Below are positions 11,894 to 18,904 of a stretch of DNA of 60,000 nucleotides, one piece after another. Within the stretch, counting starts at the first letter, position 1, and each line of letters opens with the position of its first letter. Under the pieces are notes generated by a model. That model saw only the letters and a program-made list of their open reading frames with translations, had not been told where the DNA came from and ran no database searches. The position numbers and the translations under genes are program-made. Source of the stretch: Membranipora membranacea (taxonomy: Eukaryota; Bryozoa; Gymnolaemata; Cheilostomatida; Membraniporidae); contig OU612073.1 in NCBI GenBank assembly GCA_914767715.1, forward strand, positions 15,750,001 to 15,810,000. The letters run 5' to 3'.

Positions 11894-11958
11894 CATCAAA
11901 TATATCATAGGAAGCATAACATCCCATTGATTCTGAAGTAACTCCTTATTATCTCGCT
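11894..11958 (-). ncRNA. snoRNA host exon type 2, copy b
   Basis: Homologous to 11310-11239 but 7 nt shorter because of an internal deletion that does not respect any reading frame. This supports a non-coding host transcript. Confidence 0.6.
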
Positions 11959-12039
11959 CTACAATATCAACAACAAGAATAACTTCTTGTCATCTATATA
12001 AACACATTCACAACAAGATGAGACCAGGTGGAGTGGAAT

Positions 12040-12120
12040 TATGCTTCAGATTATTACCATAGCGTCACAGAAAATCAGAATGAGCTGGGTTTAAAGTAGC
12101 ATGGTAGCTCATCATATCAT
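12040..12120 (-). ncRNA. box C/D snoRNA, family B copy B3 (A-register)
   Basis: Box C ATGATGA (12109-12115), D' CTGA (12075-12078), box D CTGA (12046-12049). It carries the same 2-nt longer guide-D' spacing as B2 (CCCAGCTCATT-CTGA), so it also predicts methylation at the A of GUGAGC. Confidence 0.72.
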
Positions 12121-12179
12121 ATTCCACTTTATCACTAATCACCCCTAATGGCTATTATATTTATGAGAGAGCTACATAC

Positions 12180-12281
12180 CTGGACTTGGTGCAGAAATGC
12201 CTGTGTCTGGCTGTGTATCAGTTTCACTTGTGTTTCATATCAACCATACCATGTGGTGTCCGGAGGATTATATGACCCAAG
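12180..12281 (-). ncRNA. snoRNA host exon type 1, diverged copy c
   Basis: Acceptor TTTTCTGTCTTCAG and donor GTATGTAGC are as in copies a and b. The body is diverged and 28 nt shorter. It represents the oldest type 1 exon in the tandem array. Confidence 0.55.
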
Positions 12282-12333
12282 CTGAAGACAGAAAATACAA
12301 TTTCTGCATACGATATTAAAAATTAACAGCAGA

Positions 12334-12640
12334 TACCCTATAGGAGTTTAATTTAGCTATCTGGACCTGGTACTAAATTTCGCTAGTAGGCTTACTAGTA
12401 AAAATTAAGAAAAAATGTCCAAGCTGGGTTTCGAACCCAGGGCATAAATCTCCATCTGATTGCAAGGCAGGCACTTAGACCACGCTAGCTAGCTAGCATT
12501 CAAAGTAAGGTGTATTCCTGTATAATTGTACATTGTTTATGAAACTATGGTGAGTGAGTTTAATTTAAGATACACTAAATTTCGCAACCTAGGCGAAAAG
12601 CGAATCCTAAATGCGGCTAAAACTCAACTCCTATAGGGTA
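12334..12640. mobile_element. MITE-like element with internal tRNA-like module
   Basis: Terminal inverted repeats TACCCTATAGGAGTT and AACTCCTATAGGGTA bound a 307-bp segment inserted in the host intron that carries C4. Inside, on the minus strand at 12,418-12,492, is a tRNA-like body with box A-like GCGTGGTCTAAGTGCC, a TGC triplet in the anticodon position and a perfect T-arm (CTGGGTTCGAAACCCAG). The acceptor stem does not close, so it is not a working tRNA. The element combines MITE ends with a SINE-like Pol III module. Confidence 0.65.
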
Positions 12641-12663
12641 TTTCCATAATGACTTGTCACAGG

Positions 12664-12745
12664 CATGTTTATAATCAGTTGAAATTTTTTTTATCTGCTC
12701 ATGTAATATTCAGAGTGAGCTGAGTGTTATCACCATATCATAACA
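12664..12745 (-). ncRNA. box C/D snoRNA, family C copy C4
   Basis: Box C ATGGTGA (12730-12736), family C guide before D' CTGA (12710-12713), C' ATGAGCA, box D CTGA (12675-12678). The outer flanks GCATGTT and AACATGC form a 7-bp terminal stem, supporting the ends given. The predicted target is the A of 28S GUGAGC. Confidence 0.65.
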
Positions 12746-12809
12746 TGCATCTGATAAATGAAAATAAAAATTAGCAAGGACAACAAAAGCAGGAAATTTG
12801 AAAACTCAC

Positions 12810-12884
12810 CATCAAAGATAATACCATAGGTATAGTATGACCACAGATTGATTCTGAAATGAGCTGCAACTCTGTCATCTTGCT
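12810..12884 (-). ncRNA. snoRNA host exon type 2, copy c
   Basis: This 75-nt exon has acceptor AATATTGTAG and donor GTGAGTTTTC. It is homologous to 11310-11239 and 11958-11894 with scattered substitutions and length changes. Confidence 0.6.
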
Positions 12885-12961
12885 CTACAATATTAATAAT
12901 AAGAATAACTTTGTGTCATCTTCATAAAAACATCCACAACAAGACAAGACATAGTGGAATT

Positions 12962-13040
12962 GTGCTTCAGATTATTACCATGTCGTCACAGAAAATCAGA
13001 GAGCTGGGTTTAAAGTAGCATGGTAGCTCATCATATCAGA
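12962..13040 (-). ncRNA. box C/D snoRNA, family B copy B4 (C-register)
   Basis: Box C ATGATGA (13028-13034), D' CTGA (12996-12999) directly after CCCAGCTCT, C' TGTGACGA, box D CTGA (12967-12970). The spacing matches B1 and B5, so the predicted target is the C of 28S GAGCUGGG. Confidence 0.75.
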
Positions 13041-13244
13041 TTCCATTTGATGATTTATTTAAGTCATTCTAAGAGAAAAACTTTCAAAAGAAACGTTAGA
13101 ATAACGCTTCAGATTATAGGAATTTTAAGGATTCTTGGACAAGAAAGATAGGGTCAGTCTCGCATTTGCAACCAGGAAAATTAGCAAGGCTTCATGTAGA
13201 GGCATTGGGCATCCATGACTATAAGTTACAGTTAGCTTTCTCAC

Positions 13245-13303
13245 CTGAGTTAGTTCAGTACGTCGTCACCTGCTCCATCAGTTTACATTCACATATGCAG
13301 TGT
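13245..13303 (-). ncRNA. snoRNA host exon
   Basis: Acceptor ATTGTAG and donor GTGAGAAAG flank a 59-nt exon. A different upstream acceptor (TCTGTAG) could extend it. It separates the introns holding A3 and B4. Confidence 0.45.
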
Positions 13304-13380
13304 CTACAATCAACATTTATTTCCGATATTAGTTCAGCTACAGAATGCCTGGTCAAATACCAACTATGACTGAATTTAAA

Positions 13381-13462
13381 AATGTGCCTCAGTTACCAAA
13401 ACCGTATCATCAACAGTATCAGAGCGCTGTGGGTATGCATGGTGCATTTCATCATTACACAT
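13381..13462 (-). ncRNA. box C/D snoRNA, family A copy A3
   Basis: Box C ATGATGA (13449-13455), box D CTGA (13389-13392), D' preceded by CCCACAGCGCT as in A1. The terminal flanks TGTG and CACA can pair. It lies in the intron between exons 13618-13507 and 13303-13245. Confidence 0.68.
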
Positions 13463-13506
13463 TATCATGGTATAAAAACATGCAAGAGAAAATTTATTAG
13501 ACCTAC

Positions 13507-13618
13507 CTTTTAGAGACACCGACCGAGCTCATGATCAAATCAAGAGATGCACCATCATCAGTGGATCACATTGCAATAAATGGGTAATACAGACTTCCAA
13601 GCGATAGTGAGATCAAAC
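13507..13618 (-). ncRNA. snoRNA host exon between A3 and A4
   Basis: Acceptor GTTGTCTTTTAG and donor GTAGGTCTAA. Paralogue of exon 10298-10213, to which it aligns with several indels. Confidence 0.6.
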
Positions 13619-13689
13619 CTAAAAGACAACATATTATGTGAATACAAAACCCGAAGAGGTCTTACTTATCGAATATGACGGAGTTTAAA

Positions 13690-13770
13690 TATGTGCCTCA
13701 GTTACCAAAACCGTATCATCAACAGTATCAGCGCGCTGTGGGTATGCATGGTGCATTTCATCATAACACA
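13690..13770 (-). ncRNA. box C/D snoRNA, family A copy A4
   Basis: Box C ATGATGA (13758-13764), D' CTGA (13728-13731) after GCGCG, box D CTGA (13698-13701). It matches A2 in the base before D'. A 65-aa plus-strand frame across this region is only an antisense shadow of the snoRNA. Confidence 0.68.
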
Positions 13771-13941
13771 TTCTACTTATTTTTAAACGTATATACATTG
13801 TTATTGGGAGAGCTGGGTTTAGGAGCAGCTATCAAATGCCAGCTTAATTGGCATCCAATGACAGTTTGTTAACACTGGATTCGGTTCCTAAACCAGAAGT
13901 GGTGTGCCTGACCTACAATTACTAACATGACTTTTACTCAC

Positions 13942-14009
13942 CTACGATGCTATCAGTGTAGCTTTCCTTCTGACTATCTCTAGGGTACCTCTCTTTCTTG
14001 GCGGTAAAT
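13942..14009 (-). ncRNA. snoRNA host exon
   Basis: Strong acceptor TATTTTTTTAG and donor GTGAGTAAAA flank a 68-nt exon that separates the introns with D1 and A4. Confidence 0.6.
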
Positions 14010-14086
14010 CTAAAAAAATACAATAATGAACTATAATTGTGGACATGAAATTAAAGCTTCACATGATCAGTTAGGTGAATGTGATG

Positions 14087-14158
14087 AGCATCAGAGGGTT
14101 TGGTATGGGGTATCAGCATCATACTCAGTAGCAGAACTGAAAGTATCATCATGAACTC
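14087..14158 (-). ncRNA. box C/D snoRNA, family D copy D1
   Basis: Box C ATGATGA (14146-14152), guide TTTCAGTTCTGCTA then D' CTGA, C' TGCTGAT, box D CTGA (14091-14094). The D' guide pairs with 28S AGCAGAACUG, with T at position five pairing to the A of AGCAG (equivalent of yeast A807, from memory). Flanks TGAG and CTCA give a terminal stem. The D-guide end differs from D2-D4 (CCAAACCCT). Confidence 0.72.
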
Positions 14159-14292
14159 ATCAATAATGATCATAAATCAGATTAGTTTGTAGGTTGTGTT
14201 ATAATGTTTTTCGTTAAAATCCGAGGCTAGATATGTCATGTGGTTTTCGAGTTGTGTGGCAGATTTATAATCTGTTGGTCTCTGTTCCTCAC

Positions 14293-14399
14293 CTTGTGCA
14301 AATAAAGGCTGTATCAAGCCGACACATGTACTTCATTCATCTCTGTTTGGCCGATTCCCATCAACTGTGCGGTGCACATGTAGCCAGTCCACCAGTGAT
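14293..14399 (-). ncRNA. snoRNA host exon
   Basis: Acceptor ATGTTATTAG and donor GTGAGGAAC flank this 107-nt exon between the introns of B5 and D1. The acceptor has a weak pyrimidine tract, so the 5' boundary is less certain than the 3' boundary. Confidence 0.5.
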
Positions 14400-14479
14400 C
14401 TAATAACATAAGTACATGTGTAGTGTTAACATAACAGCTCACAGCCATACATAACTTTGTCATACAATAGTTGTGTTGT

Positions 14480-14557
14480 TATGCTTCAGATTATTACCAT
14501 GTCGTCACAGAAAATCAGAGAGCTGGGTTTAAAGTAGCATGGTAGCTCATCATATCA
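14480..14557 (-). ncRNA. box C/D snoRNA, family B copy B5 (C-register)
   Basis: Box C ATGATGA (14547-14553), D' CTGA (14515-14518) after CCCAGCTCT, C' TGTGACGA (14502-14509), box D CTGA (14486-14489). The predicted target is the C of 28S GAGCUGGG, as for B1 and B4. Confidence 0.75.
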
Positions 14558-14662
14558 CAATCCACACTATTAGTGATACTGTTTAATAATAGGCTTGTGT
14601 TATAGCCTGTGTCAAGGAAAATGCAGCTGTGTTCCTAAAACTAACGTTACAAAATTATTTAC

Positions 14663-14700
14663 CTTTGGCTGTTTCCCATTTCTCTGTGTTTCGAGATCAT
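14663..14700 (-). ncRNA. snoRNA host exon
   Basis: A 38-nt exon with acceptor CGACTTTTTAG and donor GTAAATAAT, between the introns of D2 and B5. Confidence 0.55.
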
Positions 14701-14774
14701 CTAAAAAGTCGAGAAGAAGGCTATGAAATTCAAGTCGTGAGATTTGCAATTTTTTATGCAGAGTTTGTGGAGGG

Positions 14775-14850
14775 ATAGATCAGAATGTTTTGGTATGGGG
14801 TATCAGCATTATGCTTTTCAGTAGCAGAACTGAAAGTATCATCATAAGAT
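14775..14850 (-). ncRNA. box C/D snoRNA, family D copy D2
   Basis: Box C ATGATGA (14839-14845), D' CTGA after CAGTTCTGCTA, C' TGCTGAT, box D CTGA (14780-14783) after ATACCAAAACATT. Both guides are the same as in the RPL5-intronic copies D3 and D4. Confidence 0.75.
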
Positions 14851-14905
14851 CTCCTATGCACATCACATTTCATATATACGAGTACTTCATTTATAACTTT
14901 AGTAC

Positions 14906-14967
14906 CTGAACAACTCTCCCAGTTGGCGATGAAACTATGAGAACCATCCAGCATATCCACCCGCTTG
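14906..14967 (-). ncRNA. snoRNA host exon 2
   Basis: A 62-nt exon with acceptor GGATCTTTCAG and donor GTACTAAAG. The preceding intron (15,125-14,968) holds no C/D snoRNA that I can see; an H/ACA RNA there cannot be excluded. Confidence 0.5.
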
Positions 14968-15125
14968 CTGAAAGATCCAGACAATATGAAATCACAACAG
15001 TATCACGATCAAAAATTAAGACAACAACCTCATTATAAAGTTTAGTTTGGACATTCACAATGATGCAAGAGGATATTTGACAAATCGGTTGTGTTAGGCA
15101 AGAGATATTCCATGGCAACACTCAC

Positions 15126-15156
15126 CTCAATATTGAACAGCATTTCTGACCAGAAG
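15126..15156 (-). promoter_or_regulatory. proposed first exon and 5'-TOP start of the snoRNA host
   Basis: A GTGAGT donor follows 15,126, and upstream on the minus strand a pyrimidine run (TTTCTTCTGG) offers a TOP-type start, usual for vertebrate snoRNA host genes. It lies only about 75 bp beyond the RPL5 poly(A) signal. An alternative is that these exons are read-through 3' exons of RPL5. Confidence 0.35.
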
Positions 15157-15231
15157 AAACACAATACGAGATAACTTGGATTGAATGTTTGAAAGAATTT
15201 AATGGACAGTTTATGTTCAGTGTTTTGTTGT

Positions 15232-15237
15232 TTTATT
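15232..15237 (-). terminator. RPL5 poly(A) signal
   Basis: AATAAA on the minus strand, about 90 nt downstream of the RPL5 stop codon. It gives a short 3' UTR, as expected for a ribosomal protein mRNA. Confidence 0.65.
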
Positions 15238-15327
15238 GAACACTGCGACTGTGGAGTGGAACACAATGTTAACACTCCTGATGGAAGAGCGCAGTTCAGA
15301 CAGTTAAGGGCAACTACAAGATAATGT

Positions 15328-17737
15328 TTATGCATTTCCCTCAGCAAGCTTCTTAAGGAAGTGCGCCTTCTTCTGCTTAACTCTGTCTTTACGTTGAGCG
15401 TTGTTAACCTTGGCTCGGTTCCATCTGTAAATAGAATGTTAAATTGATGTCACCAAATGGACCATTACAACAAAGATAATCCGATAGACTTGTGTTTTGC
15501 AGAGAGATACATCAGAATGTTTTGGTATGGGGTATCAGCAGTTTTCTTTTTCAGTAGCAGAACTGAAAGTATCATCATTTTTTTCCTCTCCATGGTGCCA
15601 GCATCAGAGACAAAATTGGATTTTTGTGAAACACAATAAAACGCAGCTGCATATGCCAGTGATAACTTAGCAAAGTCACAAGATAGAACAAGCATGAACG
15701 TGGCCCTTGACAATATAGTTCAGTGACATACCTCTTGGTCTTGACTGCCTTCTTGGCAGCAGCCTTGTGAGCGGGATCAGCTCTGATAGCAGAGTGGGTC
15801 TTCTTGTACAGAGCCTCCATACCTTCAGCAGTGATACCCAGCTTGATGTACTTAGCAAACTGCTTCTGGTAAGCCTCACCATCTTCCTCCTACAAACATA
15901 ATAATGATTGGTAATGGTAATAAATAAGTTAACAACAACGTAATAATTGTGATTTTGCAAAGAGATATATCAGAATATTTTGGTATGGGGTATCAGCATT
16001 TTGCTTTTTCAGTAGCAGAACTGAAGTATCATCATTTTTCTTCTCTTCATGGTGTCAGCATCCGGTCTCAGTTAGATTTTTGTAAAGAAAAGTACAGGAG
16101 TGTGCCAGTGATAAATAAATGTACAGTAATCTTAAGCAACTGGGACTGAGCAGCCTTCTCTTACCTGAAGATGTGTCATGTAGTCAGCGACGTGTCCGCC
16201 CATGATGTATTTACGATGTACATCAGCAGCAAAGTTATCGCTGTCAGTGTCGTATCCTGGGAATCTCTTCATGCTGTGGGGGATATCAATTCCTCCATCT
16301 ACGGCACCTTTCATGGCTCCGAATACACGGGCACCAGTCGTGGTTCTCACCAGACCAACATCAAGGAAACATCTGAATGGTCCTGGCTGGTCATCCAAAG
16401 CTTCAACATTGTATTCATCTCCATCGACCTATCGGACACAAATTCATAACATGATATGCTGACCATAATATCAGTTTTTTTTCAGACCTTTATAAAGTGT
16501 TACGGTGAAGAATGATTTATTTATATTGTGATAATTTTTAAAACTGCATTTATCTCAAAGGCATACTGTATTGGTTCAATGTCTTATAATAATAAATAAA
16601 GCTATTGATAAAACATACCTCCTCTTGGCCTGCATACAGGCCATCGAGTTTGTACTTGTTGAGCAGACGTCTAGCTAGTAGAAGTCCAGTACAGTAAGCA
16701 GCGGCGTAGTTTGTCAACCCTACCTTCAAGCCATATTTTGGAAGTTCATGAGCGTATGCAGCGCACACAATCACGTCTCCCTCAATCTTGGCATAAGCTA
16801 CCTACAACAAATACAGAACCATTGGAACAGCCGCATAATGAAATGACGATTGAAGATTATTTCTTGCTTTCAGCTTACCATTCATAAGAGTGGGATGTGG
16901 TTGTACAAAGGGATTCACATCGCAACTTAAAATTTGTCAGCCCGTTTGGTAAAGTGACATCATAGAATACGAGGCACTAATGGAACAGGCTCTTCAATCT
17001 TGCACCGTTTTCCATATGACACAGCAGGAAGATTAAGCTGTATCACTTGAACAGCTAGTGCTTATTTAACATCCAAGTAAAACCATTATTTTGTTATCAT
17101 CTATATGATAACGCTGATATTGACTTCTTTTTTTCTGTCATATAGGTGATGTATGCATGATGATCAACTTACTTGGCAGATTATGTCCTTATTAGTAAAT
17201 CGGACAATCAGCCTATACTTTGGCGTGTTGTACTTGTTCTTTTCTTGTACAACCAGACGGCGACGAGCATAGTAGTCGGTCTTTCCTTCTCTCCTTCGTC
17301 GATATTTCACTTGAAATCTTTTGAAGTAAGCCTTGTTCTTCACTACTTTCACAAATCCCGTCTACAACAATGATACAAACATAAAATGTTCAAAGAAAGA
17401 CTAGACTTAGAGCCTAGGATAAGTTTTATTAGGAATCCCAAATCAAATAGATGTGCTTCAATGAACAGCAAACAAGCAAATGCACACAAAACAAAGATTC
17501 ATGAGTAAGAAAATAAGCATAAATATAACAAGTAATAATGTATGCAACTTACTATAAATGAATAGAAAGAGGGTAGGACTTTTTGAGCTGATTTTCATTC
17601 AGCATCCAAATTTGCAAACTTCAATCGTGCTGCATCAGGCTTATTTGATTGTTCTTTACAATACAGAGCAAGCGTCACAACTAGGTTGGTATTAATCTTT
17701 CAAAATAACAGTGCAATATTGCCTCAACACTAACCAT
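15328..17737 (-). CDS. RPL5: 60S ribosomal protein L5 (uL18)
   Basis: Large-subunit protein that binds 5S rRNA and, with RPL11, forms the 5S RNP. Six coding exons: 17737-17735 (ATG only), 17361-17173, 16801-16619, 16428-16165, 15889-15732, 15424-15328. They join in frame to 297 aa, the same length as the human protein. Exon 2 opens [15 protein letters not shown] and contains [16 protein letters not shown]. Exon 3 has [20 protein letters not shown], exon 4 has [19 protein letters not shown] and HRKYIMG, and exon 5 begins [16 protein letters not shown]. The lysine-rich C-terminus ends LAEGNA. All introns are GT..AG. A start codon alone in exon 1 is common in ribosomal protein genes. Introns 4 and 5 each carry a family D box C/D snoRNA; vertebrate RPL5 also hosts snoRNAs. 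Identification is secure. Confidence 0.98.
15507..15583 (-). ncRNA. box C/D snoRNA, family D copy D3 (RPL5 intron 5)
   Basis: In RPL5 intron 5 (15,425-15,731), sense strand: box C ATGATGA (15572-15578), guide TTTCAGTTCTGCTA, D' CTGA, C' TGCTGAT, guide ATACCAAAACATT, box D CTGA (15512-15515). D' guide pairs with 28S AGCAGAACUG and the D guide with the adjoining UUUUGGUA. Vertebrate U21/SNORD21 is also an RPL5-intronic C/D snoRNA; orthology is possible but not shown. Confidence 0.8.
15965..16040 (-). ncRNA. box C/D snoRNA, family D copy D4 (RPL5 intron 4)
   Basis: In RPL5 intron 4 (15,890-16,164): box C ATGATGA (16029-16035), D' guide CAGTTCTGCTA, C' TGCTGAT, box D CTGA (15970-15973) after ATACCAAAATATT. 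It differs from D3 by a handful of changes, which lie mostly outside the D' guide. Confidence 0.8.
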
Positions 17738-17805
17738 TTTGACAACTTTTTCAAGTTTTCTTAGCTAAGTATTCAGTGGTAGCGTCGGCTTGAGGCTGAC
17801 ATTCG

Positions 17806-17815
17806 CCGGAAAAGG
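17806..17815 (-). promoter_or_regulatory. candidate 5'-TOP start of RPL5
   Basis: On the minus strand the run CCTTTTCCGG, about 70-80 nt upstream of the ATG, is the only long pyrimidine tract near the start and fits a terminal oligopyrimidine transcription start. No TATA box is apparent. An upstream ATG would lie in the resulting leader, which is a point against. Confidence 0.4.
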
Positions 17816-18904
17816 ATGTCTAAGTCAGAACTTGCACATGCGTAGACTTCTGTGTTAATTTATCATGGGAGGACAATTCCTTGAGTTTGCAACAGGTGTT
17901 GCAGAATGACAGTACCTATATTTGGCATTCAAACAAAAGCTCAGAGCTTGTAAAAAATTATTCAATTTCTACATTTTCATTCATTGAAGCTGTTAGATCC
18001 AGAAGAACTATTCAGAAGCTATTTAGAGTTTTTGAATACATCAAAGAAAGAATGTGAGTATGCACTTCAAGGGGTAACTCCCAGTTAAATATAGAACATT
18101 CACCCTGGTTTATAGTGAATTAACATATAATTAGCTTTCACTGTTAGTTAGTAGTGTTAGTGTTTGTTTGTTGACTTGTGTTTGTAAGTTGTGTAGTAAG
18201 TAAGTAGTAGGTAGGTAGTACAAGTCTAAGGTTTTCATTGATCCATTCTCCCTTTTTTTGAATTGGGTATTTTTGCACAAGAACCACTCAACTCAACACA
18301 CTCATAATAAGCTCACATGGTCTTGTTGTCAGCCTGACCAAGTCCAAGGAGTTAATAAACTCCTTGGCCTGACAACCAAATTAAAAATTAATGCTACCAG
18401 TACCACTCTCTAGTTCTCGACCTCAGTCCTGACCTGGCCCAGATTTGAATTACTTGATATTGATTATGATTATCATAATCACATGAAAGAAAAGCCAACT
18501 TTTGATTCTTACCACTTACATTTTGAAAGTCTCCTTAGCATGTAAATAAGTTAGGGCATTATTACACGCAGATGATGTATATATATAATAATAACACACT
18601 TTTACCATTATTATACTACACCACAGACACAAGTTTTCACCTCTAATAACTGCTACAATTGAGTTGCATCGTGGTCTTTTGTAACTCCTGAATTGGGAAA
18701 TGTTCTGTTATTGTTCAGAGTTTTATTGACTATTTGTGCTATGAGCTTCCCCTGCTGCATTACCATATATTCCTATCGATAGGATAGCAGATTGGTACTG
18801 TTAAACCTAAATTTATCATGAATGTTATCAAGTCTCCAGTGCCCAGGTTGCCACGTTTTTGTTTTGTCCGTGACAAAGATAAATGTGACCGTTTAATGTT
18901 GCAG
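17816..18904. other. divergent intergenic region RPL5 / taxilin
   Basis: RPL5 (minus) and taxilin (plus) are head to head across this stretch. No conserved gene is visible. It includes a CTCCTTGG dyad around 18,345-18,365 (GGAGTTAATAAACTCC). A 5' non-coding taxilin exon probably lies here but cannot be placed. Confidence 0.4.

Larger units (their letters stand above)
9251..15156 (-). ncRNA. multi-snoRNA host gene (UHG/GAS5-like, non-coding)
   Basis: A minus-strand chain of short exons bounded by good splice signals: about 15156-15126, 14967-14906, 14700-14663, 14399-14293, 14009-13942, 13618-13507, 13303-13245, 12884-12810, 12281-12180, 11958-11894, 11658-11529, 11310-11239, 11017-10888, 10677-10612, 10298-10213, 10009-9927, and a terminal exon from 9639. 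Donors are mostly GTATGT, GTGAGT or GTAAGT. Every intron except the first carries one box C/D snoRNA. The exons have no continuous reading frame and vary in length, as in vertebrate UHG/SNHG1 and GAS5, where the introns are the product. The proposed start is a pyrimidine stretch (TTTCTTCTGG, read on the minus strand) just after the RPL5 poly(A) signal, resembling a 5'-TOP start. The 3' end is a guess from a minus-strand AATAAA at 9,251-9,256. Tandem exon copies show growth by internal duplication. Confidence 0.7.

Noticed and set aside
12418-12492. tRNA gene (TGC anticodon)
   Set aside because: The T-arm is perfect but the acceptor stem does not pair and the D arm is irregular; it sits inside a TIR-bounded element.
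10086-13770. Firm 28S target for family A
   Set aside because: The D' guide pairs with GGCGCUGCGGG only with a mismatch, and I recognised no target for the D guide, so no methylation site is claimed.
13675-13872. 65-aa plus-strand frame
   Set aside because: Antisense to snoRNA A4 and a host exon; no coding signature.
14968-15125. A further snoRNA in the first host intron
   Set aside because: No box C/D pair with a stem at reasonable spacing; an H/ACA RNA cannot be judged by eye.
18818-18904. N-terminal extension of taxilin
   Set aside because: The 29 residues look unlike taxilins, and TGTTGCAG immediately before ATG 18905 is a likely splice acceptor. It is kept as an alternative only.
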